NCBI GenBank assembly: GCA_963556255.1
Contig: OY744611.1
Location: 6,772,736 to 6,836,735 of the forward strand
Origin: Allolobophora icterica
Lineage: Eukaryota > Annelida > Clitellata > Crassiclitellata > Lumbricidae
Length of the DNA stretch: 64,000 bases
Reading direction: 5' to 3'
How positions within the stretch are numbered: position 1 is the stretch's first letter; each line of letters begins with the position of its first letter. The translations under genes were made by a program, and so were the position numbers. Under the pieces are notes generated by a model that worked only from the letters and a program-made list of their open reading frames with translations, was not told the DNA's origin and ran no database searches. Positions 10,675 through 26,340 of the stretch are shown piece by piece.

Positions 10675-10703
10675 CGTTGTCTTAGAAGGCCGTTGGTCTC
10701 TTT
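10675..10703 (-). CDS. SH3 gene copy A, 29-bp microexon
   Basis: The minus strand reads TTTTATGCAG | 29 nt | GTAAGG. The encoded peptide (with one base from the SH3 exon) is ERDQRPSKTT. The paralogous exon at 57313-57341 is also 29 nt, has the same phase (1 in, 0 out) and encodes ENDRQPSKTT. The preserved length, phase and splice sites, and substitutions that keep the reading frame, argue that it is a real linker exon downstream of the SH3 domain. Confidence 0.6.
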
Positions 10704-11091
10704 CTGCATAAAAGACAAAAGAAGTGGAGGCACATTTCCAGAATATCTTTTGTAAAAATTACTGTATATCAGTTATTCACAAACACCAGATTTGATATTG
10801 GATAACATTAGGCTATATGTTTTATTGGTTTATGATGCAGGAAGTGGTATTCAATAAAATGAGCTGAAAAAAGCAACCAACAGCAATCTAAGACTAGGAG
10901 TTCGGAGTGGTTGCAATCTCAACGTATTCAATCCGATTATATATTTACAAAGCGCAGGTTATTTTCTCAAACCTAGTTCAGACACCTAGCTTGGAAGGGC
11001 TTGGAAGAAGACCTTACAAACATCCATCTTACACTGTCCAAAGAATATTCTCAAGCTCCAATTATATATTAACAACATGCTTGACACTTAC

Positions 11092-11171
11092 CCATAACAA
11101 CGCGATTTCTTGGTATGAATCCGATCTTTCCACTGTCCAAATGCCTCACCTTCAACCATCCGTCCGGGTCA
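11092..11171 (-). CDS. SH3 gene copy A, exon for the C-terminal half of the SH3 domain
   Basis: 80-bp exon on the minus strand with acceptor GACTTTTGCAG and donor G|GTAAGT. It encodes DPDGWLKVRHLDSGKIGFIP then RNRVV, which fits the SH3 consensus from the n-Src loop to the last strand (Trp of the ligand groove, the sG.iGfIP.N.V motif). The phase (2 in, 1 out) is the same as in the paralogous exon at 57686-57765. SH3 domains bind proline-rich ligands; the position of this intron in the n-Src loop is also seen in Src-family kinases, but no SH2 or kinase exon was found here. Confidence 0.7.
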
Positions 11172-11250
11172 CTGCAAAAGTCGTGAAATTTTATTATTGT
11201 TGTTGATAAGCCACTTCAATAGAGCCCGTATTAAACGCACACAGACTTAA

Positions 11251-11414
11251 CCCATATCAACCCATGACAGAAATTAATGATTTCTTTCACAGATTTATGC
11301 TTGCCTAGACCCAAAACCACTGTAATCACCAAGATTTTAAAATTTTTTGGCACACATTAGAAATTATAGTCAAAAAGTGACTGTCAGTTTAAACTGACGC
11401 TAGCCACAGCAGGG
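11251..11414. other. Piggybac-type terminal sequence
   Basis: TTAACCCATAT at 11247-11257 and the string GTCAGTTTAAACTGAC plus GCTAGCCACA ending in GGG at 11384-11414 are piggyBac-like end sequences. The second also occurs, inverted, at 14278-14310 and, direct, at 14637-14661. I cannot decide whether this is a short MITE or the left end of a larger element. Confidence 0.4.
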
Positions 11415-11559
11415 TACATGAACTAACCTTGCCTATACTTAACAGAAACACATTTTATTCACTCTGAACAATTAAATTACTTTATGAAATGTTATGAAAA
11501 CAGTTTATATTTTAACATTGCTTGTATTAGTCACATGTTGACACTGGCTTGTAATTTGT

Positions 11560-12000
11560 AATCGAGAATTTATATAGCGCCACTCAATAAATCAAAGGCG
11601 CTCCCGACCCGCGTCAGTGTCTTCACTGACAACGAGAAATGTTTTCAGGCGCTTGTGAAACTGGGCAGGAGAGAGAAAGGAGGACATGCCTAATGCCCTG
11701 AGGGAGGCTATTCCAGCTGGAAGGGCCCACAACCGCAAAACTATGAAACTGGGCAGTAGCAGTGCGCATCCAAGGAACTAAAAGTGTCCACGGGCAGATG
11801 ACCGGAGAAAGGCCCGACCAGGCAAACCGGGGTGCAGTAAGCCCTGAGATACAGCGGCGCTGAGCCAACAAGACAGATACACATGAGGGAAAGGGGAAAG
11901 GACCTTAAATTGGATGCGTTGGTGAATGGGAAGCCAGTGAAGGGAATCCCGGATGTAAGAAGAGATATTGGCAAACTTCATGATGCCCCTATGAGTTGAG
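11560..12000 (-). mobile_element. L2-like LINE 3' fragment
   Basis: Starts with the shared tail tttatatagcgccactcaata..aggcgctcccgaccc. The minus strand then encodes the ORF2 C-terminus, including FAVVGPSSWNSLPQGIR and, upstream, SLHWLPIHQRIQFK, the LINE end motif seen in all L2-like copies here. Frameshifts separate the pieces, and the copy is 5' truncated. Confidence 0.75.
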
Positions 12001-12039
12001 CAGCAGCCTGTAAGCCTGAGTTAATGCTAATTAGGCTTA

Positions 12040-12600
12040 TATCCATTACAAAATCATATCTCTTACGTACAACGCCATTCAAACCTCTCAACCTTCTTAC
12101 ATCCGCCAGCTATTTACCATCCAACCGCCCGGGTCTACTCGCTCATCATCATATCTTTCTCTATCTCGGCCTTCAGTCTCCTCATCTCTGAAATTCTGCA
12201 ACCGCTCCTTAGTCTATGATGCACCGGCTCTTTGGAACAATCTCCCAAAAGCTCTCCGCCAGTTTGCTCATCCTCCCATATCGCCTGTTGACATCACCTC
12301 TCCTCCGCTTGCACTGTCCTCCGCTGCTTTCCACTCACGACTGAAAACCGAACTCTTCAAGCTATCTTATCCTGATTCCATTCCTGCACCACCGCACAAC
12401 CGCCATCATCACCGATTACCACCGTAGTACCCTGCTGTCTCCTCGGCTTGACCTCCCCGGACTCTGACCTGGCACCGGAACGGATAAGGCGGACATGGCT
12501 ATTGCGGACTTGATTTGATATAGCGCCGGTGAATAAGCTAGTCTCCCTGACGTGGCTTTTGTGTGGCGCCGAGAAATTTCGGAGATTTACATTACATTGA
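12040..12600 (+). mobile_element. LINE ORF2 C-terminal fragment with 3' tail
   Basis: The plus strand encodes an LVYDAPALWNNLPKALR-like motif and, further on, SRLKTELFKLSY, the typical C-terminus of L2/CR1-type ORF2. The 3' region ends tttacattacattgacatta, a short tandem-repeat tail. The orientation is opposite to the adjacent fragment at 11560-12000, so these are separate insertions. Confidence 0.65.
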
Positions 12601-12879
12601 CATTATATGCATTATAAATGTTCTGACAGTTATATACAAGTGCCAACTACACCAATGCCATAGTCCAAATTAACCCTAAATCATTAGATTCCAGCTTTTG
12701 CAAACATGCAACACAGTTTCAGAATTAGATCAGATAATGTATGCCATTTGCTACCATGCTCAATTAATATTACTTAGCATCTTTAGTGCAACAACTTACT
12801 GATGAGCATATTGAAAATAAACGATAAAACACAACGAAGAGTATTTTCTTCAGTGGAAGGGGGGCACAGTTCAGTGACT

Positions 12880-13800
12880 AAGGCAGTTCATTGAACAAAA
12901 TTACTGCCAAACCTCTGCTAAAAATGCCAATTCCATCTCAGCTGATGCACAAGAAAATCCACCTACTGGACCACCAGCTGCAAAGCGCTCAAAAAGGAAA
13001 TCTAACCTCACCTACTACCCCTACTAAGACCACTGAATCACACTGATTCCGTCTCTGTTGACAATGGTGAAGAGAATCCACCTCATGGACCGTTGTTCAA
13101 GGGTAAATCTGCTGCCTATAAACCGACCTGGAGTAAAGGAGATTTAAAAGAGGCAGATGTAAAGGCAAAATTTCCATGGGGAATTCCACCTCTAAAGTCG
13201 ACGATGGAGCTGTCACCAACAACATTATTTGAACTGTTCTTTACACCTTAGCTAATGAATCACATTTGCAAAGAATGCAATGAGTATGCTGCTCAACAGA
13301 GCCAAGGGAACTTTGGTTTAGACGTTCCAACACTCAAGCTATTTATTTCCATACTTCTAATCAGCGGATATGCTCCTTTACCCCGCCGCCCAATGTATTG
13401 GGAAGCCAATGGTGCTGTTCACAACACGATGGTATCTGGAGCAATGTCTCGCAACCGGTTCAGTTCCATCATGAGCAATATTCACTTTGCCAACAACAAC
13501 GCTTTGGATCCAAAGGACAATTTTCAAAAGTCCGCCCTCTGTTGGATCTCATCAATGCTGCATACCTCGCCAACTTTCAACCGGAAAAGACAATTAGTAT
13601 TGATGAAAGCTCCTGCTCTAATTCCTGCTGATCGTCATGTCCACCATGAAGTCCACACCGACGCTACTGGTCACTGGATTATTCAAGGTTCGCAACGACG
13701 AGGCGTTGCACCCGGGTTCAATGGCACATCTGTGTTTTCTTGTGAGAAGTGTAATGTTGGCCTGGATCCGGGTTGCTTCAATGCTTTTTACATTCCTTTC
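12880..13800 (+). pseudogene. PiggyBac transposase pseudogene
   Basis: The reading starts with an acidic/Pro-rich N-terminal part. It continues through TTLFELFFTP, an in-frame stop at 13249, and then NHICKECNEYAAQQS, LFISILLISGYAPLPRRPMYW and SRNRFSSIMSNIHFAN, all typical of the DDE_Tnp_1_7 (piggyBac/PGBD) fold. The first catalytic Asp region appears as TISIDES near 13600, in another frame. The sequence then jumps to the Cys-rich C-terminus (FSCEKCNVGLDPGCFNAFY), so most of the catalytic core is deleted. It cannot encode an active enzyme. Confidence 0.85.
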
Positions 13801-13829
13801 ACATTCCTTTTTAACTTCTTTTCAAACAG

Positions 13830-14110
13830 AGGCGGATTGACTTCAGCACTATGACTACAATCCGATTCTTCCTCCAGACCAAGTCTAATGTATCCATCGG
13901 CCTTTGCACTCGGACGCATGTTACTGCTAAAAGTTGGTTGCGGTTGAGGTTGTTAAGGTCTCCACTGGCAACAAATTCGTCGCAAGAATCCGCATCTGTT
14001 TCACTACGGGTGTTGGCAGGAGGAAGTATTGAGATGTCAGCACCCAGAAAACTTTCGTCGCCCGAATTCTCCAACATTTGAAGGACTTCATGCAGCTTGT
14101 ACCTACAACA
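13830..14110 (-). pseudogene. Inverted N-terminal fragment of a piggyBac transposase
   Basis: The minus-strand ORF contains LHEVLQMLENSGDESFLGAD followed by ILPPANTRSETDADSCDEF and LNNLNRNQLLA. This is the acidic N-terminus usual in PGBD-type transposases. It abuts the plus-strand C-terminal fragment tail to tail, so it is either an inversion of the same element or a second copy. It lies just inside the TIR-like sequence at 14278. Confidence 0.65.
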
Positions 14111-14277
14111 AATACTGCTACTGTTAGAGTAAATAATTAATATATTATGCCCTGCTTTCGATGTTTCATAATGTAACTTCACCGTCGGGGTAAATATAAC
14201 ACGTTTTAATGCTCCTCAGACAGACGTGGCTGGAAAAACCCAAGACTAAGAACGCCATGGCTGGAAAAAAAAACCAA

Positions 14278-14661
14278 CCCTCCTGTGGCTGGCGTTAGTT
14301 TAAACTGACGGGACCAAATTTCGGATATTGTTCAATATAGAAATTCTTTTTTTAAATAATCACCATTACTACCTCTGGGAGGCTTGTAGCGAAGTTTTTT
14401 ATTAACATACTAGTAAAATATCATTTAATATTTCTTACGTTTTCTTTGTTGAACGCTGCATATTCAAAACTTTCAGATGACCGAGATCAAAATATTCTTG
14501 GCGCGTACACAAACACAGAGCAACTGAAATAAATCTGCATAGATATTCACACAAGCACTAGAGTTTCACTTAAAATAAGTAAAAATTGAAAATGTAACGA
14601 TACTGCCTAAAAACCGCCATTTTCTGCGTGTAAGTTTAAACTGACGCTAGCCACATATGGG
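14278..14661. mobile_element. PiggyBac-type MITE
   Basis: Left end CCCTCCTGTGGCTGGCG... and right end ...CTAGCCACATATGGG followed by TTAA (14662-14665). The ends are inverted repeats of about 33 bp with a few mismatches, both containing AGTTTAAACT. The left flank is CCAA instead of TTAA, a likely decay. No ORF lies inside. Confidence 0.5.
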
Positions 14662-14754
14662 TTAAACGATGCAAGGTCATAACCTAGCCGCAATCAGGTA
14701 AACAACCTGGAAATGAGTTCGCCATGGCTTTGGTAGCTGCACTAATTCAATTCA

Positions 14755-15180
14755 GTTCAATTCAATTTTATTTGATAACCACAACACTAACAAATTTACA
14801 AGTAATGCAGGCTTGTGAAAAATGTTTTTATCTGCTTACATAGAGGAACCTCGAGGGGTCGTAAACCCCGCCTACCTATATGAAGTAAGAACCATGAGAC
14901 GGCCTAACAGCGTTGATTCTATTCACAGAATAACCAAAGACCAAAAGAAATAAGTACAAGATGAAAAGACTCTTAACTGCAAAAACTTAACTAATGGCTC
15001 CAAAAGACAGACCTGGCAAAAGTCCTATCAAAAATCATTTGAAGTCTGTTTGTCTGTCTTTTTAAACCTACCAAGACTACTTCTGAATAAGGTGATATTT
15101 GGTTGGCTAAAAATATCTAAAGGCAGGATGTTCCATAGATGGGGTCCGATATATTACATAGAGAATAGTCGTGCATTTGT
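14755..15180 (-). mobile_element. CR1/L2-type LINE 3' fragment
   Basis: Begins with an (AATTC)n-like tail (aattcaattcagttcaattcaattttattt). The minus strand encodes an ORF2 C-terminal motif near 15040-15140 (HLWNILPLDIF..., LGRFKKTD). It is 5' truncated or interrupted at about 15180. It may be the 3' end of the LINE whose RT lies at 16320-17540. Confidence 0.6.
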
Positions 15181-15985
15181 GTGTGCATAATAGGGTGGAT
15201 TGAAAGCTATAGGTAACAAATTTTTTGGAGGAATCTAAAATTGGAAGGGGGTGCAAAAATTTTGTATAGATACTTGTTTTTTGCTAGGTTAAAATATCTT
15301 GCCTCTAAGATTATGTTTTGAGGTGCCCCAACGGTGAAAACCTATCCCATTATAACCCAGAAATTGAGATCTTCCATAAGAAAATAGGCTTGGAATTTTA
15401 AAATGACCTTCTTAGAAGCAAATCATGTAACAATTTGTTAATAGGTGCTTCTAGAGTCTAGACTAACTTGACCCTGCTGAAACCGAAAATCGTGGTTAGC
15501 AAGCTGGATTTTTAGCGGTTGCATGGAAAAACAAGATGGCGGCCAAAATGGTGGCCAATATCTTCAAATGGCTATGAGTAAAGTCATGTATGTGATGAAA
15601 ACAAGATTTTAGGGTCCAAATAAACATTTTCGGGGCACATATGTAGCACTGCCAGAAAACAAAAATGGCGGACAAAATGGCGGCCAATATCTTAAGAAGG
15701 CTATAAGTAAAGTCATGTCTATCATGGAAACATGATTTTAGACTCTAAAATTTAGAGTCTAAATTAATACTTTCGGGATCAAGGAATGCGATGGAATTAA
15801 AGATAAATGTGTAGCACTGCCAGAAAACAAAATGGCGGACAAAATGGCGGCCAGTCTGGAGTAATGTCTACTTGGTTAAAGAATACCAACGAAGTAAAAT
15901 TCTATATGTAGCATTGACGTTATTTCAGTTTCACTGTCATTATTTACATGACATTGTTAATAGCCTGTGATTGCAGTTTAACTAT
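15181..15985. repeat. Dispersed repeat with three diverged tandem units
   Basis: From about 15500 to 15860, units containing tagcactgccagaaaacaaa and atggcggacaaaatggcggcc recur three times with spacing of roughly 130-170 bp. They include aagtcatgt and acatgattttag segments. The surrounding sequence is non-coding. It separates two LINE fragments and could be a non-autonomous insertion, but I see no clear termini. Confidence 0.45.
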
Positions 15986-15986
15986 T

Positions 15987-16214
15987 TTATGCATTACGTA
16001 TGCAATATTCGTGTTTCGTGGCTTGACTCGCATAGACCAGATCTATTTCAAGCAGAGTTCTGTTAGCAGTTGTAAGCCATCTTGAATGAACTACTGGAAC
16101 GGGTTTTCGATTATCCGCTTCGTCAGGGCATTTCCTAGCAGATATAGCTTGACATAAAGGACCATTATACAAATACTTCTCATCGGTGCTCATATGGGCA
16201 TTATCAACAGACAC
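15987..16214 (-). pseudogene. Fragment of the same uncharacterised ORF family as 1-1135
   Basis: The minus strand encodes ARKCPDEADNRKPVPVVHSR followed by WLTTANRTL. I recall an HSRWLTTANRILRLY-like motif upstream of the VERxVKxVTE region in the same multicopy family. Only about 75 codons are open. It lies between LINE debris. Confidence 0.4.
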
Positions 16215-16319
16215 TCACACAGACAATTGTCAAATGCAACTGCTTGTTCGTTTTCACATGCTTGGTTTGCTTTACCAATTGGACCAGACAACGTTATAGA
16301 ATCTAGACAACCATGTGTT

Positions 16320-17540
16320 GCACTATCGAGTTTCCATAGGAGTGAAAGCTGTTAGAATAGTCAGCAGAGAGAACAAAGTTCATAGTTGGTGACACGTTAT
16401 GTAGATCATTAATATAAATTAGAAACAGAAGCGAGCCGAGGTTTGAACATTGAGGAGCCCAAAAGTCAATAGATCTATTCTAGGTTAGAAATATAGTCAA
16501 AGACTAAGACTAACTGAGAACGATTCTGGAGATAACTGATGAACCAATTTAACTGAATGCCTCTTATTCCACAAGTACCAAGCTTCACATAATCGAAAGC
16601 TTTGGCTACATCGAGGAAGATTCCAAGCAAGTAATTGTTATTCTTAATTGCTTTCGAAAATCTATCCTCTATGGTTAGTAGCGGCATATAAGTAGAATGG
16701 CCCTGTTGGAATCCGTGTTGTGATGGGAATAATATTATTTTTTTCGTTTTAGAACTATCCAGACGAGTATACATTAGCTTTTCAAATATGTTGGAAAATA
16801 AAGGCAAGACAGATATTGGCCAATAACTAGATATCTCTTCCCTGGGTCCTTTTTTATATATAGGATAATAGGGACGACTTTCGCCGTTTTAAGTGCAGAG
16901 GAAAGATTCCTGTAATAAAGGAGCAATTGGCAATTTAAGATAACTGAGCTATAATCGGGTCGATTTCATGAAGGTCTTTGCTATGGGTGGGACGTATGAT
17001 GTGGGTCAGTTTCATTATTTCTGCTGGTGTTGACGGGAAGAGGGCACAGGAGTGAGAGGGAGGTGGGGGAATATTATTAGAGAAAGGATTTGGGTGTGGT
17101 GGTTATTTTTCAGAAAGGAAATGTGCTATGCCTGCAAAGAAGGCATTGAATTTATTAGCTATAATTTGTGGAATAGTAATTAGGTTGTTATGTTCGTTCA
17201 GGGTTTTAATTACAGTTTCGTCGTTGTCAACCCTATCCATAATATTCCGCAGTAGGCTCCAGGTTTTTAGGTTATTGCTATGAGTGAAAAATTCAATGGC
17301 ATAAAAATCTTTATCAGCTTGAAATTTAACTTTCTGAAATTTATTTATATAAACAACGAATTTCTTTTTAATAGAGTCATTAGGATTTTTTTTAAAGAAA
17401 TTATTGGGGTAATGCTGCTTTTTATTTCTAGACTTAATCAGGCCTCGAGCCATCCAGGGTTTATTGGTGTTGATTTGCAGGCACTGCTCCTAGGTACAAT
17501 CGGACAGGAGTCATCATAATGTTTCTTGTGTATAGATCAT
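16320..17540 (-). mobile_element. CR1-like LINE, linker and reverse-transcriptase part
   Basis: The minus strand encodes, in order, a linker with KSRNKKQHYPNNFFKKNPND (17400) and an RT domain. The RT includes PLFSNIFEKLMYTRL, QHGFQQGHSTYMPLLTIED, GIFLDVAKAFD and, near 16320-16450, LGSLLFLIYINDL; the position of the catalytic F/YADD reads ADYS. Several frameshifts and stops are present. The endonuclease domain and C-terminus are missing, so it is inactive. Confidence 0.8.
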
Positions 17541-18177
17541 AGGCCCTATCTGTAGTTCAGCACAGGCCTCCAGAACCTCGGAGCAGTCAGTTGTGTCTAA
17601 TAACTGTAAAAATATGTTCTTACTGTCTCATAATTCAATGGAAACAGTGATCTGTATAAACTTTCAAAAACATGCAATGATGATTAATTAATACACATAA
17701 TATATCCAACAGAAGAATTCTCAACATTCAATGGAAGCAGTGATCTGTCTAAAGTGGTAGAAACTTGTAGAGCATAAAATATTAATACAGTGGTCGAGAG
17801 TGAAGAGCAAGCAGAAAACCAAAATAAATCAGTTAACGAAAAGAATTTTTTTTAAAGTGGTAATAGGGAAGTAACATTAGTAGACAAAAAATAAGCAATA
17901 ATCCAAGCTGGATAGAAAAAAGGTAAGTGACTTGATAAACATTTTCTACTTTTCGATTCTAATATTCAACATCCTAGAAAACTGAATAAAGAATCGACAA
18001 TCGAACAAGGAATCAATCTTATAATAAGGAATCGACATATGGCAGTCATATAGGCCGGAAATAATAATGACTGAATCATAAATGAAAACGAACAGATACG
18101 GAGAGATTTTGTGAAACTCATTTTTATACATGGATGTCGGAAAAAATAGGTTCCCATGACAACGGCTGCGGCCGTTG
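17541..18177. other. AT-rich spacer with a short internal duplication
   Basis: tcaatggaaRcagtgatctgt occurs twice (near 17636 and 17730), an imperfect direct repeat. No gene was recognised. Minus-strand ORFs near 17946-18302 extend out of the adjacent minisatellite and appear fortuitous. Confidence 0.4.
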
Positions 18178-20190
18178 ACTGTATGCCGAAGTTCTCTTTG
18201 ATAGTTAAGATCTCCAGCAAGTCCCCCTCCACCACACTTTTCCACTGTATGCCTACGTTTCTGTTTGTTAGTTGAGATCTCCAACAAGTTCCCATCTCCC
18301 ACCCTTTTCTAATGTATGCCTACGTTTCTCTTTGATAGTTAAGATCTCCATCAAGTCCCCATCTCCCATCCTTTTCCACTGTATGCCTACGTTTCTCTTT
18401 GAGAGTTAAGATCTTCAGCAAGTCCCCCTCTACCACCCTTTTCCACAGTATGCCTACGTTTCTCTTTGTTAGTCGAGATCTCCTCCAGCAAGTCCCCATC
18501 TCCCACCTTTTCCACTGTATGCCTACGTTTCTCTTTGATAGTTGAGATCTCCAGCAAGTTCACATCTCCCACTCTTTTCAATCAATCAATCAATTAATCA
18601 AACATTTATATAGCACCCCTTCAAGGAATCTATTCAGAGGCGCTACCGGCCCAACCTCGGCAAAAGAGAACAGTCTTTAGAGCAGAGAAGAAAGCGGTGG
18701 ATGAGTTTCGAGGAAGAGACCGCAGCTCAGAAGGAAGCCCATTCCAAATTGTGGGACCAAGGACGGAGAAAGCGCGCTGCTGCATAGTAACGGTGCGTGT
18801 GAAAGGGACAGTGAGATCACCACGGGTGGTAGAGCGAAGAGAGCGGTGACCAGGTGGAACAGAGGCACGAGAACAGAGCTCACGCAGATAGAAGGTCACA
18901 TTTCCAGGCAGTGGAGGCAACCCGGTAGACAATGCGTTGCGAGAGTGGTAACCAGTGGAGGACATCACGCATGTATTCAGAGACATGTCCAAATTTAGGA
19001 ATGCGCCCAATCAAACGCGCAGCCGAGTGAGGGGAAGCCCAATATAGAGGGCGCAGCAGTAGTCAATCCGACAGGTAACCAATGTATGAACGAGAGTAGC
19101 AGCAGATTGGGGGGAAGATAGCGGGACACAACGCGAAGCTGTCGTAGCTGAATGTAGCAAGCGCGGCTCAGGTGCAAGATATGCGGAGAGAAGGTGAGTT
19201 CTGAATCCAAGATGTGACCAAGATCTCTGACGGAGGTGGAAAAGACGATATGGGGAACTCAGAAGTAGGACAAGCATGATCAATCTTAGCAAGCTGCCTA
19301 GGGGTGCCTAGCCAGATGTATTGAGTCTCAGAGGGATTCAAGCGAAGGCGGTTGGAAGACATCCAGGCAGTCAAAAAGTCAGTGGAGTGGCACATGTGGC
19401 GGACTGCAGCAGCGGCGTCAGAGGGAAAGCAGTGGGTGTAAGCCTGTGTAGTGTGTAAGCCTGTTTGTCGTCAGCATACAAATGGTTGGACAAAGAGCAG
19501 GTGGCAAGAAGACGACTGAGATCAGAGGTGAAGATAATATAGAGGAGGGGACCCAAGACTGATCCCTGAGGAAGGCCAAAACGGACTGGGTCCATAGGGA
19601 CCTGGTGGAACTGTAAACAACCAATGAGGAGCGGTCAGAAAGGTAGGAGGCTAGCCACTCAAGGGGCTTTTCAGATAGACCGAATGATACAGACAAGCTA
19701 CTGTATGCCTATGTTTGTCTTTGATAATTGACATCGCCAGCAATCCCCCTCTTCCACTCTTTTCCACTGTACGCCGACGTTTCTTGTTGATGGTTAATTA
19801 TTATATCCAGTTAGTCCTTCTCTCCCACCCTTTTCCAATGTGTGCTGATAGTTGATATCTCCAACAAGTCCGCATCTTCCACCATTTTCCACTGTATGCC
19901 TACCTTTCTCTTTGATAGTTGAGATCTCCAGCAAGTTCACATCTCCCACTCTTTTCCACTGTATGCCTACGTTTGTCTTTGATAATTGAGATCTCCAACA
20001 AGTCCCCCTCTTCCACTCTTTTCCACTGAACGCCGACGTTTCTTGTTGATGGTTAATATATCCAGTTAGTCCCTCTCTCCCAGTTGATATCTCCAACAAG
20101 TCTGCAACTTCCACCCTTTTCCACTGTATGCCTACGTTTCTCTTTGATAGTTGAGATCTCCAGCAAGTCCCCCTCTTCCACTTCAGTAGA
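18178..20190. repeat. ~67-bp minisatellite array, split by a LINE
   Basis: Imperfect units starting tgtatgcctacgtttctc and ending cccacccttttccac repeat about six times at 18178-18580. They resume at 19699-20190 for about six more, including shorter and diverged units. The interruption at about 18582-19698 is an L2-like LINE. The minus-strand open frames across the array (HTVEK, LLEISTIKEKR) are repeat translations rather than genes. Confidence 0.85.
18582..19698 (-). mobile_element. L2-like LINE inserted in the minisatellite
   Basis: Starts on plus with the 3' tail (ATCA)n then atttatatagcaccccttcaagg. The minus strand encodes RT pieces PQGSVLGPLLYIIFTSDL, NHLYADDKQAY and LNPSETQYIWLGT. The C-terminal end has AFSVLGPTIWNGLPSELRS and stops shortly after ...AGSASE. 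It is about 1.1 kb, 5' truncated within the RT domain, with several frameshifts. The FGLPQGSVLGPLLY and YADD motifs identify the RT. Confidence 0.85.
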
Positions 20191-20513
20191 CCTAGAAGGC
20201 CTATATAACGGGGCGCTGTAGAAGTGCAAAGAAAGAGAAAAAGAGAGAAACGAACTTGCTGACTGACTGATTGACTGCGTGCATAACTGAGCAGTGCATT
20301 TCAGCGTATCACTGTTGTGTAGATTTTGAAGAGCTGAATTATAATTGACGCAGTTTCGTCTATGGTAGTGGTACAGTGACACGTGTTTAATTTCGTCGAT
20401 TTCTTATATTCATCGAATTCGTTGGCCAAGAGATTGTCGAACTATGGAATTGTCAATCAACAAGATAAGTGATCTGACAGACCACGGAGGCCAATCCAAC
20501 GAGCTAGAACTTA
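20191..20513. other. No recognisable gene
   Basis: Unique-looking sequence between the minisatellite and a LINE fragment. No motif was recognised. Confidence 0.4.
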
Positions 20514-20734
20514 GCTAAAGACCTTCCGACTAAAGACTCGGCCTGGTGAAAGAAGTTGAAGGGATAGTGTCTGCGACAGAATACCAAAATTATAGGTCCA
20601 GCAACCGATAAAGCTCGTTTACCAACAGCCTTACTAGTTTCAGAAATAAAACAATGAAAGACAATCTTTTGACCTTTTTGATTGATATAAGAATGAGAAT
20701 TAAGAACTGTTCTGAATACTGTGGATAGTTTCAA
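20514..20734 (-). mobile_element. LINE ORF2 C-terminal fragment
   Basis: The minus-strand ORF contains SETSKAVGKRALSVAGPII, resembling the ..R.FSVAGP.IWN.LP segment near the ORF2 C-terminus of L2/CR1 LINEs. It is short and decayed. Confidence 0.4.
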
Positions 20735-21084
20735 TTCAGTGCTTCATAACCCGTGGGCCGAAATTTAAAAGAGATTATTTGCATTAGTCGAAGCCAATAT
20801 AAAGATTGAAATACTCTGGTTATATCTTCCTATCTTGATGGTTTACCATCTCGAGCCAAGTCATCTTTGATGTAGGTAAATACAACATCGGCAGTCAATC
20901 CACTGCACGGCCTTTTATTAAAACAAATAAAAACAAAACAAAACAACAACAAAATTTCCAAGCACGCATTACACACCAGGATTAGAACAAAGGCGTAGAA
21001 ATAAAGGCATTTAGAAAAGAATATTCTAATTATGTTCTCATAATCTAGCCAATCTAAATTTTCTCCTGCATAGTATATAATTAC
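20735..21084. other. Intronic-looking AT-rich sequence
   Basis: No gene was recognised. It lies downstream of exon A1 on the minus strand and would be its intron. Confidence 0.4.
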
Positions 21085-21265
21085 CCGATGTTTTCGGAAG
21101 TAATTGTCTCCATTTTGTCCCCTCTTTTAAACGTAAGCACCATTGTGTAAGGTTTCATCTGCGTTGTAACTCTTCTTCTGCATAAAATATTCCGGAGTTG
21201 CTTTTCCTCTCTTCTATTTATCTGTTCGGGATTGAAGTCATCCATTGCGCTTAGCAGAATTTTTT
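21085..21265 (-). CDS. SH3 gene copy A, exon for the N-terminal half of the SH3 domain
   Basis: 181-bp minus-strand exon with acceptor TTTCTTCCAG and donor GG|GTAATT, phase 1 in and 2 out. It encodes LSAMDDFNPEQ (resembling the SH3 start ALYDFxPxx), a basic insert of about 28 residues, then LTFKRGDKMETITSENIG. The last segment is the second SH3 strand and diverging turn (LTFKxGDxxExI). The next exon would be 11092-11171, whose phase fits exactly. The intron between them is about 10 kb of transposons. The paralogue at 58102-58462 is twice as long because its insert is longer. Confidence 0.65.
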
Positions 21266-21410
21266 CTGGAAGAAACATTCACCAGAGATCTTGATATAAT
21301 TATGCTAAACACATTAACGACATTAAATTTTAGTTGAATCTAAGCGACTCAGTAATACGCTGCAATAATTGTTTAAAAAATCTTGGTCCATGTATAGTAG
21401 TATACAGACC

Positions 21411-26340
<4,930 letters not shown>

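Larger units (their letters stand above)
11393..14298. mobile_element. Decayed piggyBac element with nested LINE insertions
   Basis: TTAA at 11389-11392 is followed by ACTGACGCTAGCCACAGCAGGG-like sequence, and the inverse (CCCTCCTGTGGCTGGCGTTAGT) precedes TTAA at 14299: about 19 of 22 positions match as TIRs. Broken piggyBac transposase pieces lie between them (12880-13800 on plus, 13830-14110 on minus). Because GTTTAAAC is palindromic, an alternative reading puts the true termini at CCC...GGG, with 14278-14661 as a separate MITE. LINE tails at 11560-12000 and 12040-12600 sit inside. Confidence 0.5.

Noticed and set aside
11251..11414. A 164-bp piggyBac MITE as a firm call
   Set aside because: Only TTAACCC and the CCC/GGG ends agree; the two ends are not inverted repeats beyond that.
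18178..20190. CRISPR-like regularly spaced repeats
   Set aside because: The units are contiguous, diverged ~67-bp tandem repeats without unique spacers, in a eukaryotic context.
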